5,573 bases of DNA from Lachnospiraceae bacterium (GTDB taxonomy: Bacteria; Bacillota; Clostridia; Lachnospirales; Lachnospiraceae), in assembly GCA_009774395.1 (NCBI GenBank), contig VSNQ01000099.1:1-5573 (forward strand). Direction: 5' to 3'. The notes below the pieces were generated by a model. That model saw nothing but the letters and a program-made list of their open reading frames with translations. It was not told where the DNA came from and ran no database searches. This document shows positions 1 to 4,959 of this stretch, one piece after another. Each line of letters begins with the position of its first letter. Within the stretch, counting starts at the first letter, position 1. A program made the position numbers and the translations under genes.

Positions 1-3
1 GAG

Positions 4-76
4 GTATCCAGCCCATCGCGAAGCGATTTCCAATGGCTGGATACGTAACAGTTCAATGGGTTATCTGAACTGTTAC
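4..76. repeat. Tandem pair of long hairpins (intergenic repeat candidate)
   Basis: Two perfect inverted repeats lie directly side by side. The first pairs GTATCCAGCC (4-13) with GGCTGGATAC (35-44); its loop holds a second small hairpin, ATCGC-GAA-GCGAT (16-28). The second pairs GTAACAGTTCA (45-55) with TGAACTGTTAC (66-76) around a 10-base loop. No T-run follows on either strand, so neither is a canonical Rho-independent terminator. The compact double-hairpin layout resembles dispersed palindromic intergenic repeats, but copy number cannot be judged from one window. It could also be a processing or stability element in the 5' leader of the gene at 113, or the end of an upstream unit. Confidence 0.7.
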
Positions 77-112
77 AGAAGAATAAAAAATAGATAAAAG
101 GAATCCAAAAAT

Positions 113-538
113 ATGGAAGAATTATTGGTTTATGCGCTTTTGCTAGATGAGAATATTATAACAGAAGAGGAATACAATCAAAGGCTTAACGAACGATTCC
201 TTGATAATTCTGAAGATGAGCATTTACTGCATTTAATATGGGAAACAGATATCACAAATGCGCGTATTTATATAAAAACGCATATTGATGATAATGCGTT
301 TGATAATAAACGTTTTGGCAGAAATTTGATGAACAAATTAAGTGTGTATTATCAAAACTGTCCTGATATAAAGCGTTTCGCCAATCAAATGTATCGTTTA
401 TGGCAAAATCTGCCGGAAGTGCTTCAAGACAAAGAGCCATTTTTCACGCTATGCTATGCAGATGACTTTTTATCATGGGGAGATGAAGCACAAACCAGAA
501 ACATTTATGAGAAAATGCTGAATTATTATAAGGATTAA
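113..538 (+). CDS. Uncharacterised protein, possible immunity protein
   Basis: This encodes a 141-residue soluble protein with no signal peptide or membrane segment. I do not recognise its family. It is rich in acidic and aromatic residues and reads as mostly helical, with an acidic N-terminal third (about residues 12-40) and an aromatic C-terminal part containing LWQNLP, LCYADDFLSWGD and a final helix ending NYYKD. The start ATG is preceded by AAGGA (98-102) with a 10-base spacer, a moderate ribosome-binding site. The gene follows the double hairpin and lies 109 bp before a SUKH gene and an Imm26-like gene on the same strand. By position and size it could be another toxin-immunity protein; that is inference from context only. 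Confidence 0.75.
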   Translation: MEELLVYALLLDENIITEEEYNQRLNERFLDNSEDEHLLHLIWETDITNARIYIKTHIDDNAFDNKRFGRNLMNKLSVYYQNCPDIKRFANQMYRLWQNLPEVLQDKEPFFTLCYADDFLSWGDEAQTRNIYEKMLNYYKD

Positions 539-548
539 ATGGATAGCG

Positions 549-566
549 TTATACTCGCCAGTATAA
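549..566. repeat. Short hairpin TTATACT-CGCC-AGTATAA
   Basis: This is a 7-bp perfect stem with a 4-base loop, 11 bp after the stop codon of the first gene. Allowing a two-base bulge, the stem extends outward with CGT/ACG. No T-run follows, so it would be a poor intrinsic terminator. The right arm begins a 9-base word, AGTATAAAA (560-568), that recurs exactly at 592-600 in front of the SUKH gene, so a protein-binding site is an alternative to an RNA structure. Confidence 0.45.
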
Positions 567-570
567 AACG

Positions 571-599
571 TTTATGTAGATACAAACTTATAGTATAAA
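571..599 (+). promoter_or_regulatory. Possible weak promoter upstream of the SUKH gene
   Basis: The gap 539-647 is AT-rich and contains TATAGT (589-594) overlapping TATAAA (594-599), both acceptable -10 boxes. A poor -35 match, TTTATG, sits at 571-576, 17 bases before TATAAA. Because the gap between the first and second genes is 109 bp, a separate promoter here is plausible, but the -35 match is weak and AT-rich DNA gives such matches by chance. Confidence 0.25.
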
Positions 600-647
600 A
601 TCATTACAAACGAAAAAAGCAGTGAAATAAAATAGGGGGAGTCTAAA

Positions 648-1463
648 ATGATAACGTTTTATCAAGGAACTTTGGATACGGTTATGGAACGGTTAGGCGA
701 ATCCGTTTCAAATTTTGATGGGTCATGGCTTGAAAAATGTGTACCTGCTGCCGAAGAACAAATTCAACAATTTGAGAATATTTGCAGCCAATATGGTTAT
801 AGGCTTCCCAAAGTGTATCTGGATTATTTAAGGACAATGGGCAAAAATGACGGCGGTCTGCTTGAAAGAGAATGGGATGGTTTTGCAGAACCCAATATCA
901 GTAGAATTTTAGAACTATTTGAGGAGGAAGATTCTGATGCAAGAGAAGCCTTGCAAAGAGGTCTGCTTTTGTTTTTGTATCACTGTATAGATATGAATTG
1001 CTATCTGGATATCAGTAAGTTAGAGGAAAATCCCACCGTTACGATAAATGAAGAGGAAAATCCCATCGTTACGATAAGAGAATCCAAATACTTTGCCGAA
1101 AGCTTTGAAAAATATTTATTTCAGAAAGCGTTTAAAATATACCAGCATCAATTTCAATATTGTACGTCTATTGGAACATCGATCCATTCTTTTGATGCGA
1201 TCTTAAAAAAATATGCCTGCCCATGTTCGGTTTATGGAGGAACGACAGAGGAACGGAGGAATTTTGCCAGAGGGCTTGCAGAGCGTTTTTCCATGGATGA
1301 AACATGGTTTGGTGATAAAGTCCGCTATTTTAGTTATGATACATGGTATGCACTCGAAATTGATATTTGGTATAGTTTTCGTTTGAATTTTTCGTGTGAT
1401 GATCCCATGCTGAAAAAACAGGCGGATTCTGAATTGGAGAAAATATTTCATAAGTTATATTAG
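648..1463 (+). CDS. SMI1/KNR4 (SUKH) family immunity-type protein
   Basis: This encodes a 271-residue cytoplasmic protein. Residues about 31-71 carry the SUKH signature: a conserved helix containing AAEEQIQQFE (34-43), followed by LPKVYLDYLRTMGKNDGGL (53-71). Bacterial SUKH proteins are known mainly as immunity proteins that bind and neutralise polymorphic or contact-dependent toxins, often nucleases; the specific toxin here cannot be told. The C-terminal half (from about 146, with ESKYFAESFEKYLFQKAF) has the look of long clostridial SMI1/KNR4 proteins. A 10-residue tandem duplication lies at residues 126-145. The start is supported by AGGGGGA (634-640) with a 7-base spacer. The gene lies 48 bp before the Imm26-like gene, probably in one transcript with it. 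Confidence 0.82.
   Translation: MITFYQGTLDTVMERLGESVSNFDGSWLEKCVPAAEEQIQQFENICSQYGYRLPKVYLDYLRTMGKNDGGLLEREWDGFAEPNISRILELFEEEDSDAREALQRGLLLFLYHCIDMNCYLDISKLEENPTVTINEEENPIVTIRESKYFAESFEKYLFQKAFKIYQHQFQYCTSIGTSIHSFDAILKKYACPCSVYGGTTEERRNFARGLAERFSMDETWFGDKVRYFSYDTWYALEIDIWYSFRLNFSCDDPMLKKQADSELEKIFHKLY
1022..1081 (+). repeat. In-frame 30-bp tandem duplication in the SUKH gene
   Basis: Two adjacent 30-base units (1022-1051 and 1052-1081) match at 27 of 30 positions. They encode EENPTVTINE followed by EENPIVTIRE (residues 126-145). Because the unit is a multiple of three the frame is kept. The high identity suggests a fairly recent duplication by slippage or unequal exchange. It lies between the SUKH core and the C-terminal segment, where an added loop or strand would be tolerated. 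Confidence 0.9.
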
Positions 1464-1511
1464 TATTTTATTTGGATAGAAATGCTTTGATGAAATGATT
1501 AGGAGGTTTGA

Positions 1512-2630
1512 ATGGAATTAACAAATGAACAACGCAAATATTTAGGGCTGGAACTAATTGAGCCTTCTTGGGAACGGGTCGAAATTGCGAATAATAGTCT
1601 GAAACCGGAACTTTCTACAGGAAAGGATATTTTGTTTTTTGACGGTGATATTCTCCGAAAAGTGATATGGTATCAGGATAGTGGAAGTTTTAGCGAAGAC
1701 TCTTTTTATCTAAAAACGCAGGACAACCGCACAATGATTGCGCCGATTACGGCAAGGGGCAAGCCAAAGCGTCTAAACGGCGTAAACATTCAGCGGTGTA
1801 AGTCCTATGGAATGTATGTTAGATTTAGTGGTGGGTATGAGCATCGCGGCAGTATTGATCTTGCAAACTATACGACACAGCAAACATATTATTCATCATA
1901 TATTGCGGGAATATCAGATATGAATGAAAATGAACTGCAAGTATTTCTCGACAAATGGATTGCAGATACAAGCACGGAAGATCTTGCTGAAATACAGGCA
2001 TTTGCCAAGGCAAAAAGACGACATTGCAAGTATAAGGAGGGTGATTTTTTTCGCTTTAGATACGATAGGAGAAATTATGGTTATGGGAGGATATTGATGG
2101 ATGTTCGGCAGTTTATTAAAAGCGGCGGCGTATTTTGGAATATTTTGATGGGAAAGGCGCTTTGTGTTTCGATTTTTCATATCGTTACCGAAGATCCTAA
2201 TGTAACGATTGCAGAACTGCTGCAATGTAATAGCTGTCCATCCGAGTATATTATGGATAACCGAATTTTTTACGGTGAATACGAGATCATTGGAAATGCA
2301 CCGCTTCCTGAAAATCAAGATGAAATAGATTATCCAATTATGTATGGACAATCTATTAGTGGGGATGACAGGGATAAAATTTGTTATTGCAGGGGAAAGA
2401 AATATTGTGAAATTCCGCTTGCAGGGAATCACCTTTTGCAAAAAAACTTTAGGAATAATGGGATAAGCTTTCTATGCTGTATTAATAAAAGACTGATTGA
2501 GGAATGCATACAGGCAAGGTCAAATAATCCATTTTGGGAACAACAACCAAAAAAATCATTTAGCCATGATTTGCGAAATCCAATGTTTCAAAAGGAATTG
2601 GAGTATGTGAATATGCAAATGGGAATTTAG
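1512..2630 (+). CDS. Imm26-like immunity protein with an extra N-terminal domain
   Basis: This encodes a 372-residue soluble protein. The C-terminal half (from about residue 174) resembles the immunity protein 26 family: it opens with YKEGDFFRF, continues with NYGYGRIL (188-195), then a strand-rich stretch containing SIFHIVTED and a YGEYEIIGNAPLP segment, followed by DYPIMYG. Imm26 proteins are predicted immunity partners of polymorphic toxins; the biochemical target is not known to me. Residues 1-172 form a separate region (EQRKYLGLELIEPSWERVE, a DGDILRKVI strand, and a helix before KAKRRH) that I believe recurs with this Imm26 type in Lachnospiraceae. The ribosome-binding site is strong: AGGAGG (1501-1506), spacer 5. 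It follows the SUKH gene by 48 bp and precedes a GNAT by 27 bp, so co-transcription is likely. Confidence 0.78.
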   Translation: MELTNEQRKYLGLELIEPSWERVEIANNSLKPELSTGKDILFFDGDILRKVIWYQDSGSFSEDSFYLKTQDNRTMIAPITARGKPKRLNGVNIQRCKSYGMYVRFSGGYEHRGSIDLANYTTQQTYYSSYIAGISDMNENELQVFLDKWIADTSTEDLAEIQAFAKAKRRHCKYKEGDFFRFRYDRRNYGYGRILMDVRQFIKSGGVFWNILMGKALCVSIFHIVTEDPNVTIAELLQCNSCPSEYIMDNRIFYGEYEIIGNAPLPENQDEIDYPIMYGQSISGDDRDKICYCRGKKYCEIPLAGNHLLQKNFRNNGISFLCCINKRLIEECIQARSNNPFWEQQPKKSFSHDLRNPMFQKELEYVNMQMGI

Positions 2631-2657
2631 GGTAGAATTGGTGGTAAGATAAAAAAG

Positions 2658-3428
2658 ATGTGGAACAGCAAAGACAGATTATTAATTAGAACAGAACAGC
2701 AGGCAGACTATCGCAGAGTGGAAGAAATAACAAGAGCCGCCTTTTCCTATCCGGAAAGGGTGGAAAGGGGCGGCATCGGTTGTCCTTATGAACACTGGAT
2801 GGTTCATACATTGCGGGAGCGGGATGGCATTCCTGAATTAAGTTTGGTGGCAGAACTTAATAATTATATTGCAGGACACATAATTTGCAGTCATTCAGAA
2901 GTGAGAACGACCGACAATATCATTCCTGTTTTGAATTTTGGGCCGTTGAGCGTACTGCCTGCGTTTCAAAGAAAAGGTGTTGGAAAAGCATTGATAATGC
3001 ATATGATACAAAAAGCGGCAGAACTGGGATATGGTGCTATTTTGTTTTTCGGAAGACCAGAATACTATCCGCAATTTGGTTTTAAAGAGGCTTCCGTATG
3101 GCAGATTTCGGATGCAAATGGATGTAATTATCCTGCATTTATGGGGATGGAGCTTATTTTGGGTTATCTGTCGAATGCGAAAGGCGGGAAATACTATGAA
3201 TCGGATATCTATGATGATGAGCGAAACCGAATGCAGGTAAAAGCGTTTGATAATTTATATTTTGCATCATTGGACAATATGGAGTCAACAGAGGAGATAA
3301 ATAGTGTGAAAAATACTTCTAAGGCAGCAAAAGACACTGCCTTAGAAGTATTAAGTTTCGCACAGGAAAAACGCGAAGGACAGCGTTTTTCATATCTATT
3401 TGAGCCGCTAAAGCGGCATGGAGATTAA
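2658..3428 (+). CDS. GNAT family N-acetyltransferase (YhbS-like) with an unusual C-terminal tail
   Basis: This encodes a 256-residue cytoplasmic enzyme expected to move an acetyl group from acetyl-CoA to an amine; the substrate is unknown. The N-terminus (IRTEQQADYRRVEEITRAAF) is typical of YhbS-like (COG3153) GNATs. Motif A, with the acetyl-CoA pyrophosphate loop, is LSVLPAFQRKGVGKALI (97-113); motif B is EYYPQFGF (135-142). The catalytic domain ends around residue 170, and a family-like extension runs to about 210. The last ~39 residues (218-256) are hydrophilic and coded by DNA full of inverted repeats, so they may be a recent addition. The start fits the family, but the ribosome-binding site is weak (GGTGG about 13 bases upstream), suggesting reliance on translation from the upstream gene. 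It lies 27 bp after the Imm26-like gene. Confidence 0.88.
   Translation: MWNSKDRLLIRTEQQADYRRVEEITRAAFSYPERVERGGIGCPYEHWMVHTLRERDGIPELSLVAELNNYIAGHIICSHSEVRTTDNIIPVLNFGPLSVLPAFQRKGVGKALIMHMIQKAAELGYGAILFFGRPEYYPQFGFKEASVWQISDANGCNYPAFMGMELILGYLSNAKGGKYYESDIYDDERNRMQVKAFDNLYFASLDNMESTEEINSVKNTSKAAKDTALEVLSFAQEKREGQRFSYLFEPLKRHGD
3312..3352. repeat. Perfect 16-bp inverted repeat inside the GNAT gene
   Basis: AATACTTCTAAGGCAG (3312-3327) pairs perfectly with CTGCCTTAGAAGTATT (3337-3352) around a 9-base loop. The stem lies wholly within the coding sequence (about residues 219-232). A perfect 16-bp stem is unlikely by chance in a coding region and could have come from insertion of a small palindromic element. 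No T-run follows, so it is not a standard terminator. Confidence 0.9.
3367..3390 (+). repeat. Inverted repeat AAAAACGC / GCGTTTTT, terminator-like
   Basis: An 8-bp perfect stem (3367-3374 with 3383-3390) and an 8-base loop lie in the last 65 bp of the first GNAT gene. The right arm ends in five T residues, so it resembles a weak A-stem/U-tail intrinsic terminator. With only three G:C pairs and a position inside translated sequence, it would act at most as an attenuator when translation is stalled. Confidence 0.6.
3404..3417 (+). promoter_or_regulatory. GC-rich hairpin just before the second GNAT ribosome-binding site
   Basis: GCCGCT (3404-3409) pairs with AGCGGC (3412-3417), leaving only AA between the arms. 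Two bases is below the usual hairpin loop minimum, so the T:A pair probably opens to give a 5-bp stem with a 4-base loop. It ends two bases before GGAG (3420-3423), the ribosome-binding site of the second GNAT gene. Ribosomes finishing the first GNAT gene would melt it, so it may support translational coupling. Confidence 0.5.
3420..3423 (+). promoter_or_regulatory. Ribosome-binding site that fixes the second GNAT start
   Basis: GGAG is followed by a 6-base spacer and the ATG at 3430. This favours 3430 over the earlier in-frame ATG at 3418, which overlaps the preceding gene and has only the hairpin in front of it. The stop codon of the first GNAT (3426-3428) lies between this site and the start, an arrangement typical of coupled genes. 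Confidence 0.75.
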
Positions 3429-3429
3429 T

Positions 3430-3882
3430 ATGGCTGTACAATATAAGAAATTAACAAAAAAAGAATTGGATACATTTATCGAAATGAGAATTTGTCAGTT
3501 ACGAGAAGAAGGCGCAAAGGAAGAAGTGGATTTAAAACCTGCCTTAGTGGATTATTACGCTCGGCATATGGCAGATGGAACATTTGTTTCTTGGCTGGCT
3601 GTTGATGGGGATAAAATTGTAGGAACAAGCGGAATGTCTTTTATAGAAAAACCGCCCTATTTTAGCTGCCCCAGTGGGAGAATCGGTATTCTTTCAAGTA
3701 TGTTTACCGCTAAGGATTACCGCAGACAGGGAATTGCAAAAGAATTATTGTCACGTGTTGTAAATGAAGCGAAAGAATATGGCTGCGGCTGTGTGCAGAT
3801 TACGGCTTCCGATATGGGGGTTTTGTTGTATACAGATTTTGGCTTTGTGAAAAATGGCAATTTTATGCAGTGTAATTTATAG
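3430..3882 (+). CDS. GNAT family N-acetyltransferase
   Basis: This encodes a 150-residue, single-domain GNAT of standard length, expected to acetylate an amine with acetyl-CoA in the cytoplasm; the substrate is unknown. Residues 1-20 (MAVQYKKLTKKELDTFIEMR) form the usual first strand and helix. The middle holds the strands around FVSWLAVDGDKIVGTSGMSF. Motif A is TAKDYRRQGIAKELL (ending at 107), with the Q-x-x-G-x-A type pyrophosphate loop at 98-103. Motif B is VLLYTDFGF (131-139), whose Tyr134 is in the place of the usual general acid. One base separates it from the stop of the first GNAT, so the two are probably co-translated. The two GNATs differ in length and motif detail and are not a recent tandem duplication. 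An alternative start at 3418 would add four residues. Confidence 0.9.
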   Translation: MAVQYKKLTKKELDTFIEMRICQLREEGAKEEVDLKPALVDYYARHMADGTFVSWLAVDGDKIVGTSGMSFIEKPPYFSCPSGRIGILSSMFTAKDYRRQGIAKELLSRVVNEAKEYGCGCVQITASDMGVLLYTDFGFVKNGNFMQCNL

Positions 3883-4357
3883 TAAACGTAAATACTTTTG
3901 TCGTTTGCTATACTGACGACCGTTTAGATTTTCCAATTTCTGTACAGCCTATATTGCATAAGCGGGCAATACGTGCTGTGCAGAAAGGAAAATTTAATCG
4001 CTCAAATTGCGGTTGAATCTTTGAATATTTGTGAAATATTCGGGCTTGCAGGCGGTGTTTCTAACATGTTTGTAAATCGTGTAGGAGAAAAAGAGAACTT
4101 TCAGATATATTTTGCAAAATAGCAGTCTATCTGCAGCAGATGTATGATGTTATTTGAGCTGTTGATTCAGGAAGAAAAGTAATTGGTTATATTGTCGTGG
4201 ATAAGAATGGACAAGTGCAATATGAATTTTGAGCAGCACTCTCGAAGAAAAATTCTGCACACTATTTAAAAGTTATTTCTTGACAGTTCCTAACGCATAT
4301 GGCTGGCGTTTTGTAGTCAGGTTACTCAAAAAATTTAACTGTTAAGCAGTATAAATC
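3883..4357 (+). pseudogene. Gene-free stretch with coding-like fragments, probable decayed gene
   Basis: No intact gene is visible in these 475 bases. Coding-like pieces occur in changing + frames. One runs from about 3885 to 4016 and includes TDDRLDFPISVQPILHKR. A second, open to the stop at 4120-4122, includes ESLNICEIFGLAGGVSNMF. A third, from about 4123, includes VYLQQMYDVI, a TGA stop, then AVDSGRKVIGYIVVDKNGQ and a second stop. A fourth, near 4230-4345, includes NAYGWRFVVRLLKKFNC. Frame jumps and internal stops fit one or more genes broken by small indels. I do not recognise the family. Ordinary AT-rich noncoding DNA giving chance open stretches remains possible. No convincing promoter or terminator is present. 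Confidence 0.4.
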
Positions 4358-4359
4358 AT

Positions 4360-4363
4360 GAGG
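4360..4363 (+). promoter_or_regulatory. Ribosome-binding site favouring the 4373 start
   Basis: GAGG lies 9 bases before the ATG at 4373. The earlier in-frame ATG at 4358 overlaps this site and has no purine-rich sequence in front of it, so 4373 is the better start for the membrane protein gene. Confidence 0.6.
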
Positions 4364-4372
4364 TATATAAAA

Positions 4373-4894
4373 ATGAAACAATTTAGTTGGAAATATTATT
4401 TTGCATTACTGCTGTTATTACCTATACTGCTGATTGTGATGAAGCACATGATGTTTTTATGGGCAGTGGCTTTGTTTATGGGATATTTCACATGGGCACT
4501 ATTCTCAGGGATGTTTTTTTACATATATCATAAAAAGAAAGGTGTGCGAAGTGGTTTTTGCGTTACGAATGAATATGAAATGTTAACGATGCATTTTTGG
4601 ATTGATACGATACATCAGGAGTTGGCAGTATTGTGCTTATTGAATCCATTTAAAGTGCAATATTTTCCGTTAGACAGCATTGAGGAAATCGAGCCAGTAG
4701 TTACTTATGCTGGGAAGAAAAAGGATTATGCATATGGTGTATATTTTAATATCACAATTAACGGAAAAAAGACCAGTGTAGGCGTTGCATCTTCAGGTAG
4801 AGGTTCCTTAATTAATAGGAATCATAGAAACCAATATTTGGATGATATACAAAAGTTGAAAGATGTCATTTGGAAAGCAAAGTTGAAAGATTAA
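4373..4894 (+). CDS. Small two-helix membrane protein of unknown function
   Basis: This encodes 173 residues. Two hydrophobic segments lie near the N-terminus, about residues 8-23 (YYFALLLLLPILLIVM) and 28-52 (FLWAVALFMGYFTW onward), joined by a very short KH-containing turn. A positive HKKK cluster (53-56) follows the second, so both ends should face the cytoplasm. Residues about 60-173 form a soluble, strand-rich domain with PFKVQYFPLDSIEEIEPV and YGVYFNITINGKKTSVGV, then a basic helix ending KAKLKD. The layout (two-helix hairpin plus a cytoplasmic beta domain) resembles bacterial PH-like membrane proteins, but I cannot assign a family. The 4358 ATG would add five residues. It stands alone between the decayed region and the ATPase gene, with no clear promoter. 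Confidence 0.78.
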   Translation: MKQFSWKYYFALLLLLPILLIVMKHMMFLWAVALFMGYFTWALFSGMFFYIYHKKKGVRSGFCVTNEYEMLTMHFWIDTIHQELAVLCLLNPFKVQYFPLDSIEEIEPVVTYAGKKKDYAYGVYFNITINGKKTSVGVASSGRGSLINRNHRNQYLDDIQKLKDVIWKAKLKD

Positions 4895-4909
4895 GCGGTA
4901 GGTAAAAGA

Positions 4910-4935
4910 GTGAAAGAATTTGACAAAACTTTCAC
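4910..4935. repeat. Inverted repeat GTGAAAG / CTTTCAC before the ATPase gene
   Basis: A 7-bp perfect stem (4910-4916 with 4929-4935) with a 12-base loop lies in the 65-bp gap between the membrane protein and ATPase genes. It has no T-run after it, so it is not a clear terminator. A dyad of this size could be an operator, and the loop contains TTGACA (4920-4925), a perfect -35 word, though no good -10 box follows at normal spacing. Confidence 0.4.
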
Positions 4936-4959
4936 AATTTGTTTGTGCATTGGAAGGGA

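Noticed and set aside
4..76. Double hairpin as Rho-independent terminators
   Set aside because: The stems are strong enough, but no T-run follows either hairpin on either strand.
1022..1081. Two-copy repeat as part of a CRISPR-like array
   Set aside because: The units are directly adjacent with no spacers and lie in frame inside a gene.
1914..2441. Long open frame on the - strand (175 residues)
   Set aside because: It lies entirely antisense to the Imm26-like gene, has odd composition (runs of I, F, N and C) and no ribosome-binding site, so it is a shadow.
2885..3240. Overlapping + frames inside the first GNAT gene
   Set aside because: They overlap motif A and B coding sequence of a clear GNAT and encode no recognisable domain.
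3418..3429. ATG at 3418 as the start of the second GNAT
   Set aside because: It overlaps the first GNAT and has only the hairpin arm before it, whereas 3430 has GGAG at 6-base spacing.
3883..3935. Terminator after the second GNAT formed by AAACG/CGTTT or GTCGT/ACGAC
   Set aside because: The stems are only 5 bp with long loops and no T-run at the right place.
4280..4285. Perfect TTGACA as a -35 box for the membrane protein gene
   Set aside because: No acceptable -10 box lies 16-18 bases downstream; TATAAA at 4350 is far too distant and would start transcription at or after the ribosome-binding site.
4920..4925. TTGACA as a -35 box for the ATPase gene
   Set aside because: The bases at the -10 position (about 4943-4948) do not resemble TATAAT.
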